Shown: in pieces, positions 23,498-32,927 of the stretch
Layout: each line of letters starts with the position of its first letter
Numbering within the stretch: the stretch's first letter is position 1
Assembly: GCA_017428285.1 (NCBI GenBank)
Contig: JAFRRE010000057.1
Location: forward strand, 1 to 33,057
Length of the DNA stretch: 33,057 nucleotides
Reading direction: 5' to 3'
From: Bacteroidales bacterium
GTDB taxonomy: Bacteria > Bacteroidota > Bacteroidia > Bacteroidales > F082
The notes under the pieces: model-generated
The model's input: only the letters and a program-made list of their open reading frames with translations
Databases searched by the model: none
What the model was told of the DNA's origin: nothing
Program-made: the position numbers and the translations under genes

Positions 23498-24415
23498 TTA
23501 CAATCCACCCATATAAGCCTTGATCTCCGCCTCATTCATATTGCGGAAACCATATTCATACACTACTTCCCCGTCTTCCAAAAACACGACGACGGGTAGG
23601 TTTCCGTTGATGACTTTCAACAGGCGCGCCACATCGGGATAGAGCAAATCGCGATACTGCGCCGAGCCCGATTCCTCGTAAAACTTTGCAATGTCTTCCT
23701 CGTTGCCCATGAAAAGATAGGTGATGTTTTCTTTCGGGAACCCATAGAATTGCTGCATCAAAGAGAGCTTGTGTGCCGCCATCTGACAATACTCGCAACT
23801 TGTAGAAAAGAAGCAAATCACCTGTTTACCCTCACGCAGGTTCAATGTTTCCAAAGGGACATCATCCAACATTTCGTTGAAAAGTTCTGTTTGCAGGTTT
23901 TGCTCAGGGTCGGAGTTTGAGGTCAAATTGTCTGGGGGTGAAATAACAAAAACAGCAATGCTTGATGCCATAACAGCGAGGATCAGTATCAACCAACGGA
24001 ATGGTGTCTTCCAGCTTTCCATCCTGTAAATCAGCAGGAAAAGCAGCATCAACAAGCCATTCTTTATGAGGCTTTGTTTGGGGTCGAGTTGGAGAACGTC
24101 GCCAAAACAATGGCAGCTGTCGGTGCGACCGAGGGTCAGTGCATATATTAATAATAAGGTATAGCCACCCAGCATGGCCATGCTCCCCCACCAATACAAC
24201 TTATGCAATGTATGGGAAACCAAGCCGATGCCCAAAACCAGCTCAAGGATGATGGCAAGCCGAGCTACAATGAAAGAGGCGTTAAGGCTAAAGAAATGGT
24301 AACTATAAATGTAAATCTCGAAGGAATCCATGTCGATCAGTTTCAGAACCGCCGACACAATAAACACAAGGCCCAGCAGGACCTTCAAAACCGATTTACC
24401 GAGAGAATCTGACAA
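23498..24415 (-). CDS. MauE/DoxX-like membrane protein fused to a thioredoxin-like domain
   Basis: This 305-residue protein has an N-terminal four- to five-helix membrane domain (about 8-157) of the MauE/DoxX kind, with the conserved CHCFGD (Cys101, Cys103) at a loop. A linker and a C-terminal thioredoxin-like domain (about 175-305) follow, with FFSTSCEYC (Cys207, Cys210) and the cis-Pro region LPVVVFLEDGEVVYEYGF. The membrane domain probably passes electrons to or from the periplasmic thioredoxin-like domain, for disulfide exchange in envelope proteins. This role follows from the families, not from direct evidence here. It lies 6 bp after the small lipoprotein gene, in one operon, and ends in an intrinsic terminator. 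Confidence 0.87.
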   Translation of the reverse strand: MSDSLGKSVLKVLLGLVFIVSAVLKLIDMDSFEIYIYSYHFFSLNASFIVARLAIILELVLGIGLVSHTLHKLYWWGSMAMLGGYTLLLIYALTLGRTDSCHCFGDVLQLDPKQSLIKNGLLMLLFLLIYRMESWKTPFRWLILILAVMASSIAVFVISPPDNLTSNSDPEQNLQTELFNEMLDDVPLETLNLREGKQVICFFSTSCEYCQMAAHKLSLMQQFYGFPKENITYLFMGNEEDIAKFYEESGSAQYRDLLYPDVARLLKVINGNLPVVVFLEDGEVVYEYGFRNMNEAEIKAYMGGL

Positions 24416-24421
24416 CCCCGA

Positions 24422-24709
24422 TTATGGCTTGTTACCGTTATTATTGTTGCCGAAGATGTCATCCCACCAGTGGTGCTCCACGCCCGTCACCTCGTACTCC
24501 GACACTTCGTAGCAAATGACCTGTCCCCAGCCCACGATTTCCTTCGACTTGTCGGAACACGAAGAGTTGTCCTCGATAGTGTAATACTCCTCGCCCAAAT
24601 TCACCACTTCCTCATTCTGGACGGTGGTGCATCTGCAATAGCGCGTTTTCTTGCACGAAGGCAAAACTACCAAAGCCAAGGCAAGTATGACAAACAATAA
24701 CTTTTTCAT
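24422..24709 (-). CDS. Small cysteine-containing lipoprotein, function unknown
   Basis: This 95-residue protein has a lipoprotein signal peptide ending in LPSC with Cys19 as the likely lipidation site. The mature part has further Cys residues (YCRCTT, SSCSDKS, VICYEV), unusual for its size, and ends in HHWWDDIFGNNNNGNKP. I do not recognise a family. Its place 6 bp upstream of a MauE/thioredoxin fusion suggests that its disulfides may be substrates of that protein, which is inference. A -7 box (TACTTTTG, 24730-24737) lies 20 bp upstream. Confidence 0.78.
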   Translation of the reverse strand: MKKLLFVILALALVVLPSCKKTRYCRCTTVQNEEVVNLGEEYYTIEDNSSCSDKSKEIVGWGQVICYEVSEYEVTGVEHHWWDDIFGNNNNGNKP

Positions 24710-24729
24710 TCCCTAATCAAATTTCAGCG

Positions 24730-24737
24730 CAAAAGTA
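24730..24737 (-). promoter_or_regulatory. -7 element of the lipoprotein-MauE operon
   Basis: Minus-strand TACTTTTG matches TAnnTTTG; no good -33 box at the usual distance. Confidence 0.5.
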
Positions 24738-24782
24738 AGCATTTTTGACTTTATGATGCAGAAATCAAGAAAAAAAACAATG

Positions 24783-24816
24783 TTTTGTCCTACAAACAAG
24801 AAAATTCATAACTTTG
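24783..24816 (+). promoter_or_regulatory. Promoter of the RHS operon
   Basis: TTTTG (24783-24787), 21 bp, then TAACTTTG (24809-24816). It gives a 5' leader of about 75 bases before the first gene, with a short hairpin near its start. Confidence 0.65.
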
Positions 24817-24822
24817 CAAGCA

Positions 24823-24841
24823 AAGAACCGTTGGGGTTCTT
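24823..24841 (+). promoter_or_regulatory. Leader hairpin of the RHS operon
   Basis: AAGAACC (24823-24829) pairs with GGTTCTT (24835-24841) around a five-base loop, at the very 5' end of the predicted transcript. The following bases are T-poor (TGTATAAAAATTG), so it is more likely a stabilising or regulatory leader stem than a terminator. Confidence 0.4.
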
Positions 24842-24899
24842 GTATAAAAATTGTGGTTTTCTTAATTATACAATACAATTTTAGAAAAAATCAAAAAAA

Positions 24900-25343
24900 A
24901 TGAAAACACCGCTAACTAAAATACTAATAGCTTTGCTGATAGTCTTCAGTACACCTTGTTTTGCACAGCTAAGTAGTACTGTAAGTTTCAACTACGATGC
25001 TAATGGCAACAGAACATCCCGACAAATTGAAATTGGTCGCAGTATAGGAGATACCGATAGAAGTGAAGATACTGCTTACGCCCCTGTTGACATCTTTGAA
25101 AAGCTATCCGTCACGCTTTATCCCAATCCCACAGAAGGACAATTCAGCATAACGATAAATCAGGATGAAGACAATGTAATCCTACATGCAATTCTCACAA
25201 CTACGACTGGGGAGATTGTTTATGACAAAACCATCCATAATCAAACCGAACGTTTTGAGCTCACAGGTCATCCATCGGGGATCTATCTTCTGGAACTGAA
25301 AGCAGCAAATGAAAGCCATATTTGGAAAGTGATAAAAAGATAA
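24900..25343 (+). CDS. Small secreted protein with an RHS-like strand and a T9SS sorting domain
   Basis: This 147-residue protein has a signal peptide (about 1-22, ending CFAQ). A short stretch VSFNYDANGNRTSRQI follows, the YD-repeat signature of RHS proteins. After a linker the C-terminal part (about 65-147) is a type A T9SS sorting domain: VTLYPNPTEGQFSI, then GIYLLELKA and the basic end WKVIKR. It should be exported across the outer membrane by the type IX system and anchored or released. It is 25 bp upstream of the giant RHS gene in the same operon, and that protein lacks such a sorting domain, so this protein may serve as its surface partner. The partner role is inference. Confidence 0.85.
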   Translation: MKTPLTKILIALLIVFSTPCFAQLSSTVSFNYDANGNRTSRQIEIGRSIGDTDRSEDTAYAPVDIFEKLSVTLYPNPTEGQFSITINQDEDNVILHAILTTTTGEIVYDKTIHNQTERFELTGHPSGIYLLELKAANESHIWKVIKR

Positions 25344-25368
25344 TCGTTAACCATATATCAATTACATT

Positions 25369-28300
25369 ATGAAAAGATTGTCTTTTATCATCTGTCTGGT
25401 TTTTGCAGGCCTATTCCTATATGGACAAGAGACCGACATCACCTTGCCTTCGGGTGAATTCGGAGGATTTAATGCCCAAGATGACGGAGTTGTCGGAGCA
25501 ATAGGTGGCACAGTAGATGTATCGGCTATGGGAGGAGGTATTTACAGCATTCCTATTTTAGTTCCAGAAGGCATTAATGGAATACAACCCAACCTTTCTG
25601 TTTACTATAACAGCCAAAGTGGAAATGGCTTGATGGGTTGGGGATGGAATCTTGGTGGACTTTCTGCAATAACACGTACAGGCCAATGCATGTTCTATGA
25701 TGACACCATCACTAATGTTGACTTCGAGAACGATCGTTTCTTGCTGGATGGACAAAGATTGATGCTTGTAAACGACGTTCCCTATGGTGGTGACAGCGCT
25801 GAATACAAGACAGAAATCGATGGCATGAATAGAATAGTCTCATATACCTGCGATACAACCTCAGGACCCGCCATGTTTACAGTTTGGTTAGCTAATGGTA
25901 ACATTGCATACTATGGTAGCCGGTATGATTCTAGAATTGGACTGAAAAAGCACAATGATGTGTGCTTATGGCTGTTGGACAGTGTCGTAGATAGAAATGG
26001 CAATTATATGAGTTATCATTATTTTCGAGGAAACATTATGTATTATTTGGATCATATTGAATATACTGGAAACAAAACTGATGACACCTTGGTATCACCA
26101 CAATACAAAGTCAAGTTTATATATGAACAGGGAGAGAGGTTGGACAAAGAACATTGTTTTGTTGGGAACTATTCCTTGTGGCAAACTAAACTATTGAAAG
26201 GCATCAAAGTATATCATTTGCCAACAGTGACTCTCCAACATCAATACGATTTTGATTACGATGAATTGGGGCTTTATCCAAATCTGTACTCCTACGGACA
26301 ATACTCCTCCCCTGAGCAACTTGCCTATTACTATAATCGTCTTAAAACCATTGTGCTCAGTAAAGGAGATTACCATTACAACCCAACAAGAATCGAATGG
26401 GGAGAAAACGACTATAAAGAGACCAACAACAGACAAATGTATGTGGTTACTCAGAATATAGGAAACGACCAAAGTTCATACGATTTTTTTAATGACAAAA
26501 TCAAATTCTCAGGTGATTTCAATGGAGACGGACTGACAGACATTGTCGTTTATGAATACGGCACTCCAAATCGAGCCAGAATATACATCAACCAAGGAAA
26601 TTATAGAATACAAGAGCAAAACCAACTCCATACCAAACTGAGATTTCGGCAATTGCCATATTATTTCCAGCTAAATGACAACACAGATTGGATCTATGTG
26701 GCCGATTTTAATGGCGACGGACTCGATGACCTGCTGTGCCTAAGCAGGGATAGAAGCGGTATATTTAGAGATAGAATCTACCTCACTGGCTATTTTGCCA
26801 GATTGAACCAAGGAGAAGTTGTTTTTGATTCCATTCCCACTGAAGATTCTTATTACAAAATAAAAAAAACTTATGCCGAAGCCATTCTTGTGGGAGATTT
26901 CTTAGGGGAAGGGAAATGCCAGTTTTATATGCAAACCTATGACCCAAGCAAAGAAGAAGAAAGCTCCGAGGTGGCTTATTTGTTTCAGTATCGGGATGGT
27001 GAGTTTAAAAAGACAACCCATATCAACAACGCTTTCCTTTATGCTGAGAAATTCACGGCAGCGGACTTCAACGGAGATGGTGCGACCGAAATCATCTATT
27101 CCAGTGAAGCTTCCCCAACTTGCCAATTAGTAAAACTAGTAAAGAAAAGCGGCGAAAGCGGTTTCCGCTATCATACCATTGCCAATTTCAGCGGAGGCGT
27201 GACTCATTCGCATAAAATCTTTCTCGGGGATTTCAACGGTGACGGGCATATAGACCTGCTCACTTATGTTCCAGGCTCTAATGGGAGTACAGGTAGTTGG
27301 CAAATCAATCTTTTTAAGGGTGATAAGCTTGAATATACTTGCTATTCCATCAATGCCGAAGATATCGGCATAGGAGACCCTGGTAATCACAGTTTCACGT
27401 TGCATGACCGATTGAACTCCGACTTTGCATTCATTGAAGTTGCAGACATGAATGGGGATGGAAAATCTGACATTGTTTTGAAGAGATGGTCCGGAGGAAA
27501 TGATGTCTTAAGAGTATTATATGCTCCACTTCGAAGAATAAATGGCGAGACTCGTTTTGCCGATATTCAAGAATACTCAGTAAACCTAAATGGAAACGAC
27601 AATGATCAAACCGCATGTGTTGGAAACTTTTTTGGAACAGAGACAGCATGCATTGCCTTCACAACTTTAGCTTGGAGCAGATCCCCCATTCCCAACCGTT
27701 ATGGTGTCAATTGCATCACTGACGGAATGGGTAATAGAACCGGGTTCTCTTTCGGTTACCTTACATACAATCCGTTAAATAGCGACAACATTTACACACT
27801 CATTAACCCTGGTGCCAACCTCGGCAATAACATCTACCATATCGCCATACCTCTGAAAGCTGTTAAGGAAATCAAGGTAGACAATGCTTACAACAACTCC
27901 ATTCCCATCGCCCGAACACGCTACTCCTACACAAATGCTTTTGCCCATAGGAAAGGGCGCGGTTTCCTCGGGTTTGAAAGTACTATTTCGGAAAGAGCCA
28001 TAGGTTCGGTTATCAAAAGCAAAACTGTCAGCGATAGTGAAATCCAAAGCATGGACAACCTTTGCCTTGCTATGCCATCAACAACAAGAGTGTATGACAA
28101 ACATAATTATCTTTTGAGCGATACCGAATACGCATATCGAAAGTTCAAGTGTTTAAAAGACCCAAAGAATAAAGTCTTCATCATTAGGCCGAAAAAACAA
28201 ATCACCGACAACTACGAAACACTTGGAAACAGAAGTTTCCTAAGAAGACGGATAACGGAATATTCCTATAATTCAGATATCATCGTGTTCTATAATTTAT

Positions 28301-31300
28301 ACAAAAATGCTGTTTTGGCAAAAACCACCAAAATTGGCACTCATGGCACCATGACGGATTCCATAAATGAATGCGAATATCTGACCACGACGGAAACCGA
28401 ATATCACCCCAATAATATCTCACATTGGGTATTAAGCCGTCCAAAAAATGTCATATCGACCAAGAGAAAACTCAACGACACCATTATCATTAAAGAAAAA
28501 ACAACTTACAATTATTATTCAGGCAATCCATTTTTACCCATGGACACATATACCTATCCCAACGATGAAAACACTCTGGGCACATATACAAAACATATCT
28601 ATAATAAGTTTGGCCTTGTTAAGAGGGAGGTCACTAATAGTTTCATAGGAAATCTTCAATCCATAAAGAGTTACCAATACAGCCCAGACGGCCGCTTCCT
28701 CGAAACCGAGTCAACTATCAGTACAGATTGCGGCGTATACACAAATAGTTATGTATACAATCCCTATTACGGCAATCTTCGCATAGCCAAAGATTGCAAT
28801 GGCTTCGGTGCATATAGCAGCAACAGCGACCGAATGGGCATTACAGTTTATTCAAGCAACCTTGACCCACAAGAAAACACCGTTGGCGGTAGTGCCTCAT
28901 ACAGCGCCGTCAGATGGCTTGAAGGATCAGGGTATGAGAGATTTGGCTATTTCTTGCCAGCGTCAGTTTATTTCAAATGGAAATGGCAACAAGGCAAAGC
29001 GGAATCGCTTGTGATTTACGATGCCGCTGGCCGTGAATTAAGAAGGGTTTCTTTCGGGCTCACCATGAACGACACCATATATGTAGACACACGTTACGAC
29101 AGTCAAGGGAGAGTTTGTGAAACCACGGAACCTTATTTCGCAAATGAAGGGCATCTTTCTGTTGGAAAGACTGCCTACGAATATGATGACTACGATAGAC
29201 TGACAAAAACCACTGTTTATGACAAAAACGGGGAGGTTTTGTTTGTTACACATAAAGATTACCTCGGATTGGAAACCATAACAACTACCTGTCGGAACAA
29301 CGACAATAAAGAAATGTTCACAGACCGCTTGAATATCATGGGATGGAAAGATTGCCATATCGATTACCTCAATCCCAATGTTCCTTCCAACCCAGCAAAC
29401 CAAGTTGTCGTTCAGTATGGCTATTACGCCGATGGCAAGCTCGCTTGGGCTAAAACCACAAGTAACGGCAATATTAACAACAATGACACAAAAATATCAA
29501 TGGAATATGATGCCTTGGGCAACCGCATTCGACTCACAGACCCAGATTACGGCACGGTAAATAGTTATTACAATGCTTTCGGCCAATTGTGTTGGACAAC
29601 CACACCAAAAGGCGACACAACAGCATATGAGTATGACGGATTAGGGCGCATTGTAATTCGCACGGAAACAAGCCTCAACGACAACAATCGTGTCATAACA
29701 CGCTGGAATTACAGGGAAGACGAAAGCAGAAAAGGGCTACTTGACAACATCAACCATAACAGTGGAAATCAGCTTGTCTTCTACAAGTACGATAATTTGA
29801 ACCGACTTGTTCTTGTCACAGACTCACTAAACAGCGGCCACTTCGATACGCATTACCAATATGATGAGTTTTCGCGCGTAAAAAAAACAGTGTATCCAAG
29901 CCAATATATGACAAGAAATGTCTATTCAGACGTGACAGGAATTCTTGTAGCCATCAAAGATGAAAACTGGCATACGCTATGGAAGCTAAACAAGTTGAAC
30001 GCTATGGGGCAAATCGTTGATTACCAAACAGGCGATGGCACCGTTTCAAGTCGTAGCTACGACAACATGCACAGGCTGGAAACCCAGTTGGCAATGAACG
30101 GAACAACGACCATCCAGGATTTCATTTACGAATACGACGACTTCAGCAATTTGACAGCACGGACAGAAAACAAATACGCCACACCCATAACAGAACGCTT
30201 CACCTACGACCGTCTCAACCGCCTTGACAGCATCAAGCTTAACAGTGTTTATAGCCTAATGGAATATGACCCGCACGGGCGCATCCTCAGCAAGCAGGCC
30301 GATGGGCAGACAGTGTTTAGCGGAGCGCAATACAACACCTACGACCAACTTGGCAACATGAAACCCCATGCCATCAGCAGTGCAACCGTCCCGAACGGCT
30401 CAGTGCTCACTTCCCACCTTGAGTCCGACTACACTACATTCGACAAGGTGAAGAGCATGACAAAATACGACAGTAACAACAACGTGGAGCGCACGCTTGC
30501 CTACACCTACGGCTACGACCACCAACGCATTGGGATGGAGGAACGCTTAGGCAACAGCCCGTACCGCACCAAGACCTACGTGGGAAATTGCGAATTCAAC
30601 CACGACGATGCCTGCATAAAAACGTTTACTTATCTCAGTGCCCCCACAGGCTTGTTCGCCGTAAATGTGAAGGAAGTGGGCGGATATTATGCCGATGACA
30701 TAAGCGCACAACGCCTCCTCTATCTGCATAAGGACCATTTGGGCAGCATCACCACCATCACCGACGCCCTCGGGAACATCGTACAGGAGTTGAGTTACGA
30801 CGCATGGGGCAACCTGCGGAATCCCACCACATGGAGTGGAAGCTTCACGGGCACTCCTTTGATTGACCGAGGCTTTACTGGGCATGAGCATCTCTATGGC
30901 TTTGGACTTATTAATATGAATGGGCGGATGTATGACCCTGTAATGAGTTCATTCCTCTCGGTGGACAGCTATGTACAGGACCCAGAGAATTCGCAGAACT
31001 TTAACCGATATGCTTATTGCTTCAACAATCCGCTGAAGTATACCGACCCAAGCGGTGAAGTGGTTGTGATTGACGATATTGTTGCTGCCGCCATTGTAGG
31101 AGCCATTATCAACGGAGTGGTGCAAACGGCTTCGGGGCATGTCGGTAATTTTGGAGACTGGTGTTTAGCCACGGTCATTGGCGGTGCCGCTGGCGCGGCT
31201 GGAGCTTGGGCTGGCGGTGCGGCTGCAGGCTCTCTAGCAGGTTTTTACGGCGGTGCCGTTAGTGGTGCCGTTGGTGGTGCAACTGGAGGTTTCATCAACG

Positions 31301-32040
31301 GAGCTGGCAATACATGGATGAACGGTGGCAGTTTTGGTGACGGCTTGGCGAGCGGCTTCTATGGAGCAGGAACTGGTTTCATCACCGGAGGAACAATGGG
31401 AGGTTTATTTAGAGGCATTAGTGCCCAAAATAGGGGATATAATTTTTGGAATGGAACACGAATTGATTATTATGTTTACGATGACATCCCTTTGTCACTT
31501 AGTGAGAAAATAACAGATGACGAATTTCTCCAAAAACGAGTTAAAGAAATATTTTCAATAGAAGTTGATAATTTGGGATTAAAAAAGATAACAACATCTT
31601 TCATTAGTGATATTAAGAAAATAAAAAACCCCATTACTTCTATTAATGAAGATGGCTTGTTCGTGCATTCAGATGGTAGAAAAGTTGCTGGTTTCGGTAT
31701 TGCTACAGACTGGGGAAATCAGGAACTCCATATATCTCCTTATGCTACAGGAGCTGATGCTGTTACTTTTCAAGAGGTAGTTGGGCATGAGTTAATCCAT
31801 ACATTCCATAATTATGTCGGACTTTATACATTTAATAACGAATTGAATAATTTGTATAGTGAACGTTATGCATGGTCATATTCTTTCATGGTTCAGTTTA
31901 CGAACGGAAATTTTGAACAATCAGGAGCAATTTTTGCAAAACAAATGGAATTAGGTTATTGGGGATTCTATCCACCAGAGTTTTCAATACCAGCTGACCG
32001 TAAATTCTCAATGTCATGGTTAATAAAAGGATGGTTCTAA
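25369..32040 (+). CDS. Giant SpvB/FG-GAP/RHS polymorphic toxin with a C-terminal HExxH domain
   Basis: This 2223-residue protein begins with a signal peptide (about 1-20). A SpvB-like domain (from about 45, IPILVPEGINGIQPNLSVYY) follows. Five FG-GAP/VCBS repeats with DFNGDG-type calcium loops begin near 380, 443, 562, 619 and 690. YD repeats run from about 1270 to 1640. The RHS core (YLHKDHLGSITTITDALGN near 1785) ends in DPSGE at 1893-1897. RHS proteins form a shell that encloses a C-terminal toxin. The tip here is a Gly-rich segment (about 1910-2025), then an AT-rich region with HELIH at 2140-2144 and Glu2158 or Glu2165 (SERYAW) as possible third zinc ligand, so a zinc metallopeptidase toxin is likely. 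The next gene overlaps and is a candidate immunity gene. No frameshift is seen. Confidence 0.92.
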   Translation: MKRLSFIICLVFAGLFLYGQETDITLPSGEFGGFNAQDDGVVGAIGGTVDVSAMGGGIYSIPILVPEGINGIQPNLSVYYNSQSGNGLMGWGWNLGGLSAITRTGQCMFYDDTITNVDFENDRFLLDGQRLMLVNDVPYGGDSAEYKTEIDGMNRIVSYTCDTTSGPAMFTVWLANGNIAYYGSRYDSRIGLKKHNDVCLWLLDSVVDRNGNYMSYHYFRGNIMYYLDHIEYTGNKTDDTLVSPQYKVKFIYEQGERLDKEHCFVGNYSLWQTKLLKGIKVYHLPTVTLQHQYDFDYDELGLYPNLYSYGQYSSPEQLAYYYNRLKTIVLSKGDYHYNPTRIEWGENDYKETNNRQMYVVTQNIGNDQSSYDFFNDKIKFSGDFNGDGLTDIVVYEYGTPNRARIYINQGNYRIQEQNQLHTKLRFRQLPYYFQLNDNTDWIYVADFNGDGLDDLLCLSRDRSGIFRDRIYLTGYFARLNQGEVVFDSIPTEDSYYKIKKTYAEAILVGDFLGEGKCQFYMQTYDPSKEEESSEVAYLFQYRDGEFKKTTHINNAFLYAEKFTAADFNGDGATEIIYSSEASPTCQLVKLVKKSGESGFRYHTIANFSGGVTHSHKIFLGDFNGDGHIDLLTYVPGSNGSTGSWQINLFKGDKLEYTCYSINAEDIGIGDPGNHSFTLHDRLNSDFAFIEVADMNGDGKSDIVLKRWSGGNDVLRVLYAPLRRINGETRFADIQEYSVNLNGNDNDQTACVGNFFGTETACIAFTTLAWSRSPIPNRYGVNCITDGMGNRTGFSFGYLTYNPLNSDNIYTLINPGANLGNNIYHIAIPLKAVKEIKVDNAYNNSIPIARTRYSYTNAFAHRKGRGFLGFESTISERAIGSVIKSKTVSDSEIQSMDNLCLAMPSTTRVYDKHNYLLSDTEYAYRKFKCLKDPKNKVFIIRPKKQITDNYETLGNRSFLRRRITEYSYNSDIIVFYNLYKNAVLAKTTKIGTHGTMTDSINECEYLTTTETEYHPNNISHWVLSRPKNVISTKRKLNDTIIIKEKTTYNYYSGNPFLPMDTYTYPNDENTLGTYTKHIYNKFGLVKREVTNSFIGNLQSIKSYQYSPDGRFLETESTISTDCGVYTNSYVYNPYYGNLRIAKDCNGFGAYSSNSDRMGITVYSSNLDPQENTVGGSASYSAVRWLEGSGYERFGYFLPASVYFKWKWQQGKAESLVIYDAAGRELRRVSFGLTMNDTIYVDTRYDSQGRVCETTEPYFANEGHLSVGKTAYEYDDYDRLTKTTVYDKNGEVLFVTHKDYLGLETITTTCRNNDNKEMFTDRLNIMGWKDCHIDYLNPNVPSNPANQVVVQYGYYADGKLAWAKTTSNGNINNNDTKISMEYDALGNRIRLTDPDYGTVNSYYNAFGQLCWTTTPKGDTTAYEYDGLGRIVIRTETSLNDNNRVITRWNYREDESRKGLLDNINHNSGNQLVFYKYDNLNRLVLVTDSLNSGHFDTHYQYDEFSRVKKTVYPSQYMTRNVYSDVTGILVAIKDENWHTLWKLNKLNAMGQIVDYQTGDGTVSSRSYDNMHRLETQLAMNGTTTIQDFIYEYDDFSNLTARTENKYATPITERFTYDRLNRLDSIKLNSVYSLMEYDPHGRILSKQADGQTVFSGAQYNTYDQLGNMKPHAISSATVPNGSVLTSHLESDYTTFDKVKSMTKYDSNNNVERTLAYTYGYDHQRIGMEERLGNSPYRTKTYVGNCEFNHDDACIKTFTYLSAPTGLFAVNVKEVGGYYADDISAQRLLYLHKDHLGSITTITDALGNIVQELSYDAWGNLRNPTTWSGSFTGTPLIDRGFTGHEHLYGFGLINMNGRMYDPVMSSFLSVDSYVQDPENSQNFNRYAYCFNNPLKYTDPSGEVVVIDDIVAAAIVGAIINGVVQTASGHVGNFGDWCLATVIGGAAGAAGAWAGGAAAGSLAGFYGGAVSGAVGGATGGFINGAGNTWMNGGSFGDGLASGFYGAGTGFITGGTMGGLFRGISAQNRGYNFWNGTRIDYYVYDDIPLSLSEKITDDEFLQKRVKEIFSIEVDNLGLKKITTSFISDIKKIKNPITSINEDGLFVHSDGRKVAGFGIATDWGNQELHISPYATGADAVTFQEVVGHELIHTFHNYVGLYTFNNELNNLYSERYAWSYSFMVQFTNGNFEQSGAIFAKQMELGYWGFYPPEFSIPADRKFSMSWLIKGWF

Positions 32041-32705
32041 TCGTCGTGTTTACGATGATAATTTCAAATGTGATAAAAGGCCAGAATTGTACATTTGTAA
32101 ATGAAAGCCTTCCACAAGATTGTAGTTTCTCGTTGATTCTCAATGAAGAAAAAGATAAGTATTGTTTATTGCTTGGTTATTGGACATCAGATGATAGTTA
32201 TGGTTTCATTACAATATCATACGGAAATTGTGAAACATCTCGAAGAAAAATCACCACAATAGACTATAAAAACGGTTTTCAAATGACTTTCAAAAAAAGA
32301 TGCGGCGATGTTCTAGTTTTGAAAAAGGGATTTGCCCCGTTTGCGAATATGTCATTCAAATTCGACGGTGAAAGCACATTTGATATTTCCGCTCTTTTTG
32401 ATGCTTTTTCTTATTATGACGAGGATAGAGACAATTTCCGAAGCAAAGAATACCATTCGTTTAAACAAGGGAAATACCAGTATGGTGTATATTGTATAGA
32501 ATTATTCAATGATGGACGTTATCAATATAAAATCCGGGATATATTGTTTTCTTCGGGTAAGTATGAAAGAGAAGGGCGTTTATTACAATTTTTCGATACA
32601 GGGTTAGATGCTGCTTTCTATGGCATTATAAAATCGGAGGGTATTGAAAGTCGGTTTTTCCCGGGTGAATTAAGAGGGATGGTGTTTAAACTTATTTCAC
32701 AATAA
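32016..32705 (+). CDS. Candidate secreted immunity protein of the RHS toxin
   Basis: I do not recognise this 229-residue protein as a family. It starts inside the end of the RHS gene (25-bp overlap with MVNKRMVLIVV; an ATG at 32031 is possible but would drop the basic N-terminal residues). This close coupling and position directly after the toxin tip is the usual place of an immunity gene. It has a Sec-type signal peptide (about 1-22, ending IKGQ), so it would work outside the cytoplasm. The mature part is beta-rich, with aromatic and charged strands (KQGKYQYGVYCIELFNDGRY). Base composition is AT-rich like the RHS tip and unlike the RHS core, which fits joint acquisition. Function is inferred from position only. 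Confidence 0.7.
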   Translation: MVNKRMVLIVVFTMIISNVIKGQNCTFVNESLPQDCSFSLILNEEKDKYCLLLGYWTSDDSYGFITISYGNCETSRRKITTIDYKNGFQMTFKKRCGDVLVLKKGFAPFANMSFKFDGESTFDISALFDAFSYYDEDRDNFRSKEYHSFKQGKYQYGVYCIELFNDGRYQYKIRDILFSSGKYEREGRLLQFFDTGLDAAFYGIIKSEGIESRFFPGELRGMVFKLISQ

Positions 32706-32799
32706 TCGTTTTAATTCAAAAAGTACATATAATTTCGTGAAAACCATTATCTTTGTCGGCAAAAGGAAGGCTTATGCCAACTAATACTAGGTTAATTCA

Positions 32800-32848
32800 G
32801 GGGATTGCAAATCCCCGTTTCAAAGCCAGCGGATTACAAATCCGCTGG
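32800..32848. repeat. Tandem hairpin repeat after the immunity gene
   Basis: Two hairpins lie side by side: GGGGATT-gca-AATCCCC (32800-32816) and CCAGCGGATT-aca-AATCCGCTGG (32826-32848). They share the core GGATTnnAAATCC. To my recollection, GGGATTGCAAATCCC with AGCGGATTACAAATCCGCT pairs are a dispersed element in Bacteroidota. The rest of the 222-base gap (32706-32927) holds no gene that I can see. Confidence 0.65.
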
Positions 32849-32927
32849 AACAGGGTTCCAATCGGTCCTATGTCTGTAGGTTTGTTTAATTCAATCTATT
32901 ACAACGCTAATTATTAAATTTTAAGTT

